This document shows, piece by piece, positions 1 through 7,865 of a stretch of DNA of 30,881 bases (position 1 is its first letter; every line of letters begins with the position of its first letter). The position numbers were made by a program, and so were the translations under genes. Where the stretch lies: positions 1 through 30,881 of the forward strand of contig DASUWI010000014.1 of the NCBI GenBank assembly GCA_036378495.1, in the 5' to 3' direction. The notes beneath the pieces are model-generated. The model was not told where the DNA came from. It was given only the letters and a program-made list of their open reading frames with translations, and searched no databases. Source of the DNA: JAFALX01 sp036378495. GTDB lineage: Bacteria > Chloroflexota > Dormibacteria > Aeolococcales > Aeolococcaceae.

Positions 1-1788
1 CTGCAGGAGCAGCTGGCCGACCGTGACCTGCCGCGGCTGGCGGAGGTGGCCGACCCTCCACCGCTGACGGCGGTGCTCAAGGGCCGCAACCACTACATCA
101 GCCTGCGGCGCTGGTCGCGATTCCTGGCGCAACCCGACGCGGGCCCGCACGGTGTCGACCAGGCCGCCATCCGCTTCAAGCTGAAGGTCCTGGTGTGGCT
201 CACCGAGACCACGTCCGGCGACCGGTCCGAGCTTCACCTTGCCGCCGACGAGGAGCCGTTGTGGGCGCGGATCGCGTCCGACCGCGAGGACTGCCTGGGC
301 AGCGCCTGCGCCAACTGGACATCGCGTCGCTGCCACATGGTGCGCGCGCGGCAGCGCGCGGCCGACGCCGACATCGTCGTCACCAACCACTCGCTGCTCC
401 TGGCGGACTCGGAGCGGCAGGGCCAGGTGCTGGCACCGTACGGCGCGCTGGTGGTCGACGAGGCGCATCAGCTCGAGGCCTCCGCCACCGAGCAGCTCGG
501 TGTCACGGTTCGTCCCTTCGACTTGGCGCTGGCGCTCGACCGGGTCCCGGCCCGCCCGGACACCCCGCTCGCGGCCGCTCTGTCGCGCTGCCGCGAGGCC
601 GGGCAGCGGCTGCTCGGTGACGTCAAGGGCTTCGTGACCACCCGTCTCGGGCTCGACCACGCCGGCAACGTGCGGATGGGTCTTGGCGATGACGCGCGCG
701 CCGACCAGCGGTTCCAACCGGTGGAGCGGGCAGCCCGGCTGGCCACGGGTGCGCTGCTCGACGCCGCGGCGCAGCTCGAGACCGGCGCCGCCGGCGACCT
801 CCAGGCAGAGCTGATCCCCGACGGCGACGACCCCGGCGACGAGGCCCGGCTCCAGGCGTATGCGCTGCGCGAGCTCGCCCAGGCGATCGACAACGTGCTG
901 CTGCAGCCACGCGAGGGATATGTGGCCTGGCTGGAGCTGCGCGCCGAGCAGGCCGAGCTGCACGAGGCGCCCATCAGCGTGGCCGAGCCGCTGCGGCGGC
1001 TGCTCTACGAGCGGTGCGAGAGCACGGTGCTCACCTCGGCGACGCTGACGGTGGCCGGCAGCTTCGACTTCCTCCGCGCGCGCACCGGCATCGGCGCTGC
1101 CGCCGAGGAGCTCGCGCTGCCCTCGCCGTTCGACTACCTGGGCCACGCGCAGTGCGTCCTCGCCGGCGGCGTTCCGCCCTACGACGACCCCGAGCACGAG
1201 GCGGTGGTCGCCGACCTGGTCGCCGGCCTGGCCCACGAGCTCGAGGGGCGGACGCTCGTGCTGTTCACCGGGTACAGCCCGCTGCGCCGGGTCCACGGGC
1301 TGCTCCGCGACCGGCTGGAGCGGCGGCGCATCGCGCTCCTGGGTCAGGGCATCGACGGCACCCGGCGGCAGATCCTGCGCAGCTTCCTCGACGACCCGCG
1401 CGCCGTGCTGTTGGGCACGAGCAGCTTCTGGGAGGGGATCGACATCCCCGGCGCCCGGCTGCGCTGCGTCGTGATCGACAAGCTCCCCTTCCCGGTGCCC
1501 ACCGACCCGCTGGTCCGAGCCCGCGCCGAGGGGCTGCGCGACCCCTTCACGCAGTACGCGCTGCCCGTGGCCGTGCTCCGGCTGCGGCAGGGGTTCGGCC
1601 GCCTCATCCGCGGCCACGCGGACCGCGGCGCGGTGGTGCTCTGCGACGAGCGGCTCGATTCGCGCGAGTACGGCGAGGTCTTTCTCCGGGCGCTGCCGCC
1701 GGCGGAGCAGACGCGGTGCAACGTCGCCGACGTCGCCGGCCTCGTCGCCGAGTTCGTGAAGCGGGAGCCGCCGCAGGCGCGACGCTGA
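1..1788 (+). CDS. dinG: DinG/XPD-family ATP-dependent DNA helicase, 5' truncated by window edge
   Basis: This is an SF2 DNA helicase of the DinG/XPD group, which unwinds damaged or R-loop DNA. The reading frame is open to base 1, so the N-terminal Walker A region lies outside the window; the GTG at 46 is internal. Visible motifs are KGRNHY near the Fe-S region, a DEAH box at 457-468 (VVDEAHQLE), then the second RecA domain with TSATL, LVLFTGYSPL, SFWEGIDIPG and QGFGRLIR. Three cysteines of the iron-sulfur region are present (DCLGSAC and RRC). The position normally held by the first ligand, after KGRxxY, is Ser (codon 100-102). The gene ends at TGA 1786-1788, 37 nt before the next start. Family assignment is firm. 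The exact subfamily, and whether a 4Fe-4S cluster is bound, are open. Confidence 0.9.
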   Translation: MQEQLADRDLPRLAEVADPPPLTAVLKGRNHYISLRRWSRFLAQPDAGPHGVDQAAIRFKLKVLVWLTETTSGDRSELHLAADEEPLWARIASDREDCLGSACANWTSRRCHMVRARQRAADADIVVTNHSLLLADSERQGQVLAPYGALVVDEAHQLEASATEQLGVTVRPFDLALALDRVPARPDTPLAAALSRCREAGQRLLGDVKGFVTTRLGLDHAGNVRMGLGDDARADQRFQPVERAARLATGALLDAAAQLETGAAGDLQAELIPDGDDPGDEARLQAYALRELAQAIDNVLLQPREGYVAWLELRAEQAELHEAPISVAEPLRRLLYERCESTVLTSATLTVAGSFDFLRARTGIGAAAEELALPSPFDYLGHAQCVLAGGVPPYDDPEHEAVVADLVAGLAHELEGRTLVLFTGYSPLRRVHGLLRDRLERRRIALLGQGIDGTRRQILRSFLDDPRAVLLGTSSFWEGIDIPGARLRCVVIDKLPFPVPTDPLVRARAEGLRDPFTQYALPVAVLRLRQGFGRLIRGHADRGAVVLCDERLDSREYGEVFLRALPPAEQTRCNVADVAGLVAEFVKREPPQARR

Positions 1789-1792
1789 GCGG

Positions 1793-1819
1793 TTGACGCT
1801 TTCGATCTCATGGGACAAT
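1793..1819 (+). promoter_or_regulatory. Putative promoter of the nitrilase/nadE operon, leaderless type
   Basis: A TTGACG (1793-1798) and a GACAAT with an extended TGn (TGG at 1811-1813, hexamer 1814-1819) are separated by 15 nt. The ATG at 1826 lies only 6 nt after the -10 hexamer, so transcription would start at or within a few bases of the start codon. No Shine-Dalgarno sequence fits in between. The short spacer makes the -35 element uncertain. Confidence 0.45.
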
Positions 1820-1825
1820 CGCGCC

Positions 1826-2761
1826 ATGGCGGTCGATGAACGCGCCGCGGCGCGTATATCGGTGAGCGGCGTGCACGACGCGCCGGCTGCTGGGTCGCTG
1901 GTCACTGCACTCGTGCAGCTGGCCCCGCGTCTCGGTGACGTGCACGCCAACCTCGAACGGCACCACGCGCTCATTGCCGAGGCGCGCGCCGCCGGCGCGT
2001 CACTGGTGGTGTTCCCCGAGCTGTCGCTGACCGGGTACTTCCTCAAGGACCTGGTGCCCGAATGCGCGCTGCGACTCGACTCCGACGAGGTGGAGTCGCT
2101 GGCCGAGCGCTGCGCCGACGTCGACGCGCTCGTCGGCTGCGTGCTGGAGAGCGAGGACACGCGGTTCTACAACGCGGCGCTGTACCTGAGCCGGGGAACG
2201 GTGGCCCACGTGCACCGCAAGGTGTACCTGCCCACGTACGGCATCTTCGACGAGCAGCGATACCTGGGTGCGGGCTCGAGCTTTCACACGTTCGAGATGC
2301 GCGGCCGCCACCTGCGCGCGTGGCGCGCCGGCGTGCTCATCTGCGAAGACATGTGGCATCCGTCGGCGGCGGCGCTGCTCGCCCGCCAGCGCGTCGACAT
2401 GATGCTCTGCCCGTCCGCCTCACCGGGACGCGGCGTGGGCAGCGGCATGGCGCTGGGCACGGCGCAGAGCTATGACGCGATGACGCGCACGTATGCGCAG
2501 CTGTCCACGGCGTACGTCGTGTACTGCAACCGCGTCGGCTACGAGGACGGCATCGGGTTCTGGGGCGGCTCGCGTGTGGTCGGCCCCGACGGATCGCCGC
2601 TCGCCGAGCCCGCGGGCGCCGACGAAGCGATCGTGTATCACCGCCTCGAGAGATCGGCGCTGCGCCGCGCGCGCATCGCCACACCGCTGTTGCGAGACGA
2701 ACGCCACGATGTCAACGACGCCGAGAACGAGCGCATCCGCCGAGAACGTCCTCGCGATTGA
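1826..2761 (+). CDS. Carbon-nitrogen hydrolase, probable glutaminase subunit of NAD+ synthetase
   Basis: This is a 311-aa nitrilase-superfamily amidase. The catalytic Glu-Lys-Cys triad is visible: E65 in FPELSLTGYF, K132 in HRKVYLPTYG and C173 in LICEDMWHP. Most bacterial glutamine-dependent NAD+ synthetases carry this domain fused to the N-terminus of NadE. Here it is a separate protein whose 3' end overlaps nadE by 53 nt in another frame. The likely role is to hydrolyse glutamine and pass ammonia to NadE for amidation of deaminated NAD. ATG 1826 was chosen because a -10-like box sits just upstream; a TTG at 1793 would start inside the promoter. A general amidohydrolase of other specificity is possible, but the direct linkage to nadE favours NAD synthesis. 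Confidence 0.85.
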   Translation: MAVDERAAARISVSGVHDAPAAGSLVTALVQLAPRLGDVHANLERHHALIAEARAAGASLVVFPELSLTGYFLKDLVPECALRLDSDEVESLAERCADVDALVGCVLESEDTRFYNAALYLSRGTVAHVHRKVYLPTYGIFDEQRYLGAGSSFHTFEMRGRHLRAWRAGVLICEDMWHPSAAALLARQRVDMMLCPSASPGRGVGSGMALGTAQSYDAMTRTYAQLSTAYVVYCNRVGYEDGIGFWGGSRVVGPDGSPLAEPAGADEAIVYHRLERSALRRARIATPLLRDERHDVNDAENERIRRERPRD

Positions 2762-3563
2762 CGCCGGCGTCGCCGAGACGCTGCTCACCGGGTTCCTCCG
2801 CGATGAGGTTCGCAAGGCCGGGTTCAGCGACGTCATCGTCGGCGCGTCCGGTGGCGTGGACTCGTCGCTGGTGGTGGCGCTGGCGGCACGCGCGCTGGGA
2901 GCGGCGCACGTGCACGCGGTCAGCATGCCGTATCGCACAAGCAACCCGGACAGCGTCGCCGATGCGCGCGCGGTGTGCCAAACGTTCGACGTGGTGCTCG
3001 AGGTCGTGGACATCAGCGCCCAGGTCGACGCGTACTTCGCCGCCCATGCCGACGCCGACCGCACCCGGCGGGGCAACAAGATGGCCCGCGAGCGCATGAG
3101 CGTGCTCTACGACCTGTCGGCCGTGCATCGCGCGCTCGTGCTGGGAACGTCCAACAAGACCGAGCTGCTTCTCGGCTACGGCACGCTGTTCGGCGACATG
3201 GCCAGCGCGCTCAACCCCATCGGCGATCTGTACAAGACGCAGGTGTACGCGCTGGGACGCGCGCTCCAGCTCCCCGAACCAGTGCTGAGCAAGCCGCCGA
3301 GCGCGGATCTCTTCGAGGGCCAGACCGACGAGGGTGACCTCGGTCTGCCCTATGCCACCATCGACGTGATCCTCTTCCATGCCGTCGACGAACGGCGCTC
3401 GCGCGCCGAGCTCGACGCGATGGGGTTCGATCCGGCCATCGTTGACAGCGTGCTGCGGCGCGTGCGCGCCTCGCAGTACAAGCGCCGGCTGCCCGTGATC
3501 GCCAAGGTGAGCCAGCGCACCATCGACCGCGACTTCCGGTACCCGAGGGATTGGGGGCTGTGA
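2709..3563 (+). CDS. nadE: NAD+ synthetase, synthetase subunit
   Basis: This 284-aa protein adenylates deamido-NAD with ATP and amidates it with ammonia, the last step of NAD biosynthesis. The N-type ATP pyrophosphatase signature SGGVDSS lies near residues 46-53. Other conserved segments are GTSNKTELLLGYGT, the DMASALNPIGDLYKTQV region, and KPPSADLFEGQTDE near the C-terminus. The length matches a stand-alone synthetase domain, not the fused form of about 650 aa. ATG 2709 lies inside the 3' end of the amidase gene, so the two are probably translationally coupled and assemble into a two-chain glutamine-dependent enzyme. Its TGA (3561-3563) overlaps the GTG start of rsmI. Confidence 0.92.
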   Translation: MSTTPRTSASAENVLAIDAGVAETLLTGFLRDEVRKAGFSDVIVGASGGVDSSLVVALAARALGAAHVHAVSMPYRTSNPDSVADARAVCQTFDVVLEVVDISAQVDAYFAAHADADRTRRGNKMARERMSVLYDLSAVHRALVLGTSNKTELLLGYGTLFGDMASALNPIGDLYKTQVYALGRALQLPEPVLSKPPSADLFEGQTDEGDLGLPYATIDVILFHAVDERRSRAELDAMGFDPAIVDSVLRRVRASQYKRRLPVIAKVSQRTIDRDFRYPRDWGL

Positions 3564-4240
3564 CCTCGTCGCCGCCGGGGACGCTGGCGGTGGTGGCGAC
3601 GCCGGTCGGCAACCTGGAGGACATCACCCTGCGTGCGCTGCGCACGCTGCGCGAGTGCGACGTGGTGGTGGCGGAGGACACGCGCCGCACGCGGGTGTTG
3701 CTCAGCGCGCACGGCATCTCCCGGCCGCTGGTGTCGCTGCCGGCGTTCGATGAGCAGCGCCGCGTGCCGCAGCTGCTGGCGCGGCTCGGGGCGGGGGAGA
3801 TGCTCGCGCTGTGCACCGACGCGGGGACGCCGGCACTCAGTGATCCCGGCGCGCGGCTGGTGCGCGCGGCGCGCGACGCCGGCTTCACGGTCACGCCGGT
3901 GCCCGGACCGTCGGCGCTGACCGCAGCCCTCTCCGGCTCCGGGATGCCGGGGGACGCTCTCTGCTTTCTCGGGTTTCTGCCTCGGTCCCCGGCGCGGCAG
4001 CGTCGCGCCGTGGAGCAGCCGCTGCAGCTGCGCCACACCGTCGCCTTCTTCGAGTCGCCGCTCCGGCTGGTGAAGACGCTGCGGGTGCTGGCCACGGTCC
4101 TCGGCGACCGCGAGATCGTCGTGGCGCGCGAGATCACTAAGAAGCACGAGACGTTTCACGTCGGCACCGCTGAGCAGCTCATCGCGGCGTTCGCACACAC
4201 ACCGCCGCGGGGCGAGTGCACCGTGCTCGTGGCGCCGTGA
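3560..4240 (+). CDS. rsmI: 16S rRNA 2'-O-ribose C1402 methyltransferase
   Basis: This 226-aa tetrapyrrole-methylase-fold enzyme uses S-adenosylmethionine to methylate the 2'-OH of C1402 in the decoding centre of 16S rRNA. The family signatures are clear: TPVGNLEDITLRAL at the N-terminus, VAEDTRRTRVLL, CTDAGTPALSDPG, PGPSALTAAL, and FFESPLRL with REITKKHET toward the C-terminus. GTG 3560 is chosen because it overlaps the nadE stop in the GTGA arrangement seen repeatedly in this operon; a TTG at 3551 is also in frame. The usual C-terminal extension of the long form is absent. Its stop overlaps the tatD start in the same way. Confidence 0.94.
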   Translation: MTSSPPGTLAVVATPVGNLEDITLRALRTLRECDVVVAEDTRRTRVLLSAHGISRPLVSLPAFDEQRRVPQLLARLGAGEMLALCTDAGTPALSDPGARLVRAARDAGFTVTPVPGPSALTAALSGSGMPGDALCFLGFLPRSPARQRRAVEQPLQLRHTVAFFESPLRLVKTLRVLATVLGDREIVVAREITKKHETFHVGTAEQLIAAFAHTPPRGECTVLVAP

Positions 4241-5043
4241 CCACCGCCGGGGATGTGCCCGCCGCGCTCGTCGACAGCCACTGTCACCTGGTGCTGCTCG
4301 AGGAACGCGGCCTGCTGCAGCGCGCGCTGGAGGGCGCCGCAGCCGCCGGCGTCACCCAGATCGTCACAGTCGGTGTGAGCCTCGAGGACAGCGAGCACAA
4401 CTGCGCCATCGCCGAGGCGCACGACAACGTGTGGTTCACCGTGGGCTGGGACCCGCAACAGCGGCATACGCCCGACTCCGCCGAGGTGAAGCAGCTCGCT
4501 GCGCTGCTGCGCCACCCCAAGGCGGTGGCGGTCGGCGAGGTGGGCCTGGACCTGTACTTCCGCCCCGGCTACCACGAGACCCCGGTGGAGGTGCAGCAGC
4601 GCTCGCTGCGGATGATGCTGGAGCTTGCCGTCGCACACGGCAAGCCCGTCGTCATCCACGACCGCGACGCTCACGAGCAGGTGCTCGACGCCGTCCACGC
4701 GGTACCGGAGGCTCGCGGCGTGATGCACTGCTTCACCGGAGACGCCATCCACATGCGGCGCTGCGTGGAGCGCGGATTCGTGGTGTCGTTCGCGGGGATC
4801 GTCACCTTCGCGCGCACGGAAGCACTGCAGCAGGCTGCGCGCGAGGCGCCGCCCGACGCCTATGTGCTGGAGACTGACTCGCCGTTTCTGACCCCGGTGC
4901 CGCACCGCGGCGCAGTCAACATTCCCGAGCGCGTCGCCGACACCGCCGCCCGCGTCGCCGAGCTCCGCGGCGAGCCGCTCGACGCCGTCCGGCGTCGGAC
5001 CACGATCACCGCGCGGGCCCTCTTCGGGCTGGGCTCGCCGTGA
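4237..5043 (+). CDS. tatD: TatD-family metal-dependent DNase/hydrolase
   Basis: This 268-aa TIM-barrel metallohydrolase belongs to the TatD/YcfH group (3'-5' DNase or related hydrolase). Metal-binding residues are visible in order: DSHCHL at the N-terminus, the Glu in VGEVGLDLYF, His in VIHDRDAHEQ, MHCFTG, and the Asp in ETDSPFL. GTG 4237 overlaps the rsmI stop codon (GTGA). In many bacteria this gene lies beside metG and rsmA; here metG is missing from the cluster but rsmA follows directly with another GTGA overlap. The exact substrate cannot be told from sequence. Confidence 0.93.
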   Translation: MTTAGDVPAALVDSHCHLVLLEERGLLQRALEGAAAAGVTQIVTVGVSLEDSEHNCAIAEAHDNVWFTVGWDPQQRHTPDSAEVKQLAALLRHPKAVAVGEVGLDLYFRPGYHETPVEVQQRSLRMMLELAVAHGKPVVIHDRDAHEQVLDAVHAVPEARGVMHCFTGDAIHMRRCVERGFVVSFAGIVTFARTEALQQAAREAPPDAYVLETDSPFLTPVPHRGAVNIPERVADTAARVAELRGEPLDAVRRRTTITARALFGLGSP

Positions 5044-5933
5044 CAGGCCACGCGTCGGCGACCGCACCGCGGCGAGCGCGGCGGCCGCTCGACCTCACCA
5101 GCGCTGCGACCGTGCGCGCCGTGGCCCGACGCGTGGGGCTGCGGCCCAGCCGCCGGCTGGGGCAGCACTTCCTCGTCGACCGCGCCGTCCTCGACCGCAT
5201 CGTCGCCGCGCTCAGCCCTGCTCCCGACGAACCGGTGCTGGAGATCGGCTGCGGCGTCGGCACGCTGACCGCCGCGCTGGCCGGCCAGGCGACGCGGGTG
5301 GTCGCCGTCGACGTCGATGCCCGCTGCGTCGCCGCCACGCGCATCACCCAGCGGCGCCGCGCCAACGTCGACGTGCTGCACGCCGACGCGTTGACGGTGG
5401 ACCCCGAGAGCGCCGGGCTGCAGGAGCCGTGGCTCGCCGCCGGCAACCTGCCGTATCACCTCACCGGGCCGCTGCTCTCGCACCTGTTCGAGCTGCCGCG
5501 GCCGCCGCGCCGCGGGGTGTTCCTGGTGCAGCGCGAGGTGGCGGCGCGGCTCGGCGCGAGTGACGGCGAATGGAGCCTGGCCACCGTCGCGCTGCGCAGC
5601 ATCGCGGACATCGAGCGGCTCGCGGATGTGCCGCCGGGCGCCTTCGAGCCGCCGCCCGCCGTCCACTCGTCGATCATCCGCCTCCACCCGAGCCGCGGGA
5701 TGACCCCTGCTGAGCGCGCCGCCGTGATCGCGCTGGCCCGGCCCGTCTTCCAGCAGCGGCGCAAGACGCTGCGCCACGGCCTGGCGCACGCGCTGGGTCG
5801 CGACGCCGCGATCGCCACGGCCGCGCTCACCGACTCGGCCATTGACCCCGGGCGGCGGCCGGGTACGCTTGCGCTTGACGAGTGGCGGCGGCTCGCCGGC
5901 GCCGTCGAGCAAGCGCGAAAGGGGATGCGGTGA
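5040..5933 (+). CDS. rsmA: 16S rRNA N6,N6-dimethyladenosine transferase
   Basis: This 297-aa KsgA/RsmA enzyme dimethylates the two adjacent adenosines (A1518, A1519) near the 3' end of 16S rRNA, a late step in small-subunit assembly. The family signature SRRLGQHFLVD precedes the S-adenosylmethionine motif EIGCGVGTLTAAL. The catalytic NLPYHLTGPL motif follows, and the substrate-binding C-terminal domain includes FQQRRKTLRHGL. An Arg/Ala-rich N-terminal extension of about 35 residues is longer than usual, so a later start is conceivable. GTG 5040 forms a GTGA overlap with tatD, which supports the longer form. The stop overlaps the MFS gene start. Confidence 0.93.
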   Translation: MTGHASATAPRRARRPLDLTSAATVRAVARRVGLRPSRRLGQHFLVDRAVLDRIVAALSPAPDEPVLEIGCGVGTLTAALAGQATRVVAVDVDARCVAATRITQRRRANVDVLHADALTVDPESAGLQEPWLAAGNLPYHLTGPLLSHLFELPRPPRRGVFLVQREVAARLGASDGEWSLATVALRSIADIERLADVPPGAFEPPPAVHSSIIRLHPSRGMTPAERAAVIALARPVFQQRRKTLRHGLAHALGRDAAIATAALTDSAIDPGRRPGTLALDEWRRLAGAVEQARKGMR

Positions 5934-7354
5934 GCGCGGTGCGAGGCAGGGCAGACGTTCCGGCGCCGGAGGACGACAACGGCGCCGGCGAGCCGGCCCG
6001 GCCGGCGCCGCTGCACGCGTCCCGGGCGACGCTGCCGCCGCGGCCCGAGGATCGCGCCGGCTTCCGGGCGGTGCTGCGCCGCCGCGACTTCCGCTACCTG
6101 TGGGCGGGACAGGCGGCGTCGCAGCTGGCCGACAAGTTCCTCGTCTTCACGCTGCTGATCTTCATGTACACGATCAGCGGGCGGGCGTCGCTGCAGTCGG
6201 TGCTCATGCTCGCCTACACGGTGCCGAGCGTCATCCTGAGCGCGCCCGCCGGCGTGTACGCCGACCGCCATGACAAGCGCACCCTGATGATCGCGTGCAA
6301 CGCGATTCGCGCCGGGCTGATCCTCCTGATCCCGATCGCGCAGTTCGTGCCCGGGCTGCAGGGGCAGGCGTGGCCGCTGATCCTGATCATGCTGCTGTTC
6401 AGCTCGGTGGGCCAGGTGTTCGCTCCCGCGGAGGCGGCCAGCATCCCGTCCCTGGTGCTGCGCCGGCAGATGACCGAGGCCACGTCGCTGTTCATGACGA
6501 CAGTGATCCTCACGCTGGTGCTCGGCGTGCCCGCCGCCACACTGGCGATCGGGTTCTTCGGCAACCGCGCGCCCTTCTACATCGCCGCCGGGCTGTTCGC
6601 GCTCGCCGCCCTGTCCATCTGGCGTCTGGGCACGGCGCTTCGCGCCCCGCAACGTGGCGACGATGCGCCGCCGCCGAGCCTCCTGCGCGAGCTGCGCGAG
6701 GGCCTGCGCATCCTCCGCGCCAACCCGGCCCTGCGCTTCGGCCTCTACCAGCTCGCCCTCGCGCTCGTGGTGGTGTTCACCGTGTTCACCCTGGGCCCGG
6801 TCTACCTGGTGAAGGTGCTGCACCGGTCCGACCAGGACACGTATTTCGTGCTGGTCCCGGCGACGCTGGGGCTGGTGGCGGCCGCCGGGCTGCTCGGGGT
6901 GCGGCCGAACCTGTCGCGTGCGCGGGCGCTGATCGCGTCGGTGGTCACCGCGGGGGCGGCGCTGGCGGTCATGGGTGTCGTGCCCGACCTGCTGAACAAC
7001 GCGGGGCTGTCGGGGTTCGACACGCCGCTCGCCGTCGCGCTCGCGCTGGTCTTCGGCGCCGCGCTCGGCTCGGTGCTCATCCCCGCGTTCACGCTGCTCC
7101 AGGAACGCACCACCCCGGAGACGCGGGGCCGCATCTTCGGCGGCATCTTCACCGTCATCAACGCCGCCGTGGCGGTGCCGCTCGTGCTGGCCGGCGTGCT
7201 CGCCGACGTGGTCGGGGTCGACCGTGTCGTCGCCGGCCTCGGCGTGGTGCTGGTGCTCCTTGGAGTCGCCATCCGTGCGCTTGCCTGGAGCCGCCTGTCG
7301 ATCCTCGAGCGCGACAGCCGCGACAAAGCCCTCACGGTGGTCGAGACCCGCTGA
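5930..7354 (+). CDS. Major facilitator superfamily transporter (MFS_3-like, probable exporter)
   Basis: This is a 474-aa integral membrane protein. Residues 1-45 are Pro/Ala/Arg-rich and probably cytoplasmic. About 12 hydrophobic segments follow, beginning at LADKFLVFTLLIFMYTI. The cytoplasmic loop 2-3 signature is seen as YADRHDKRTLM. The layout resembles the EntS-like MFS_3 efflux group, which exports siderophores, drugs or macrolides by proton antiport. GTG 5930 overlaps the rsmA stop (GTGA), so it may be the last gene of the operon that starts near 1826. The substrate is unknown, and linkage to rRNA methylase genes does not indicate one. Confidence 0.85.
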   Translation: MSAVRGRADVPAPEDDNGAGEPARPAPLHASRATLPPRPEDRAGFRAVLRRRDFRYLWAGQAASQLADKFLVFTLLIFMYTISGRASLQSVLMLAYTVPSVILSAPAGVYADRHDKRTLMIACNAIRAGLILLIPIAQFVPGLQGQAWPLILIMLLFSSVGQVFAPAEAASIPSLVLRRQMTEATSLFMTTVILTLVLGVPAATLAIGFFGNRAPFYIAAGLFALAALSIWRLGTALRAPQRGDDAPPPSLLRELREGLRILRANPALRFGLYQLALALVVVFTVFTLGPVYLVKVLHRSDQDTYFVLVPATLGLVAAAGLLGVRPNLSRARALIASVVTAGAALAVMGVVPDLLNNAGLSGFDTPLAVALALVFGAALGSVLIPAFTLLQERTTPETRGRIFGGIFTVINAAVAVPLVLAGVLADVVGVDRVVAGLGVVLVLLGVAIRALAWSRLSILERDSRDKALTVVETR

Positions 7355-7485
7355 TCACGGGCCTGCAACGGCGGTGTCGCGAGGGTATGGATATCCCAGG
7401 CCTCCGCCGGCTCGATGCCACAGTCGCGGGGCCACAGCTTGGGGCGCTGAGGACTGGTACAGGTGCAGGTGCAGGCGGAGTGGTG

Positions 7486-7680
7486 ATGCGTGCGGTCGTG
7501 ACATGTGAGTGCTGCGGCCACCGGCAGTCGGTGGCGCGCCCGATCCTCGAGCCGGAGAGTTTCTTCGTGATCTGCCACGAGTGCGAGGGCGTGCTCCGAG
7601 TGCAGGTCACGGCGGATGCGATCCGCCACGCCGAGGCCCTTGCGGCCGCACGCCAGGCCCGGACGACCGCCTGGGCATGA
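7486..7680 (+). CDS. Small zinc-ribbon-like protein, unknown function
   Basis: This is a 64-aa protein with two cysteine knuckles, CECCGH near the start and CHEC near residue 30. They are separated by a short beta-like stretch and followed by an Ala-rich helix. The pattern is that of a single zinc ribbon. A Shine-Dalgarno-like GGCGGAG lies at 7474-7480, five bases before ATG 7486; GTG 7483 is an alternative. The 131 nt after the MFS gene contain a direct repeat (GGTGCAGGTGCAGG) and no other clear signal. No function can be assigned; a nucleic-acid or protein-binding role is only a guess. Confidence 0.6.
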   Translation: MRAVVTCECCGHRQSVARPILEPESFFVICHECEGVLRVQVTADAIRHAEALAAARQARTTAWA

Positions 7681-7713
7681 GGCGGCGTCCCCCCGGGACG
7701 GAGCCGCACCGGT

Positions 7714-7722
7714 TGGTAGAAT
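7714..7722 (+). promoter_or_regulatory. Extended -10 promoter of tRNA-Val
   Basis: TGG followed by TAGAAT (7717-7722) forms an extended -10 element. The predicted transcript start is near 7729, leaving about 29 nt of 5' leader before the mature tRNA at 7758. No convincing -35 hexamer is seen at the right distance. Confidence 0.5.
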
Positions 7723-7757
7723 CGCCGCACTGGCGGGCGCTGTTCCCGGGTGGTGGT

Positions 7758-7834
7758 GGGCGCATAGCTCAGTTGGTACGAGCGCTGCCTTGACATGGCA
7801 GAGGTCATAGGTTCGATCCCTATTGCGCCCACCA
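7758..7834 (+). tRNA. tRNA-Val (anticodon GAC)
   Basis: A complete cloverleaf is visible. The acceptor stem is GGGCGCA paired with TGCGCCC; the D stem is GCTC/GAGC; the anticodon stem is CTGCC/GGCAG with loop TTGACAT; the T stem is ATAGG/CCTAT with loop TTCGATC. The anticodon GAC is at 7792-7794 and reads valine codons GUC and GUU. The discriminator is A, and the 3' CCA (7832-7834) is encoded in the DNA. No intron or terminator is evident, and the gene may be co-transcribed with the TMEM175-like gene 31 nt downstream. Confidence 0.97.
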
Positions 7835-7865
7835 TCCCTGGCGTCGTCGCCCGGTCGCCGGCTCG

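Noticed and set aside
7467..7480. GGTGCAGGTGCAGG direct repeat as a possible repeat element
   Set aside because: It is too short and isolated to be more than local sequence simplicity.
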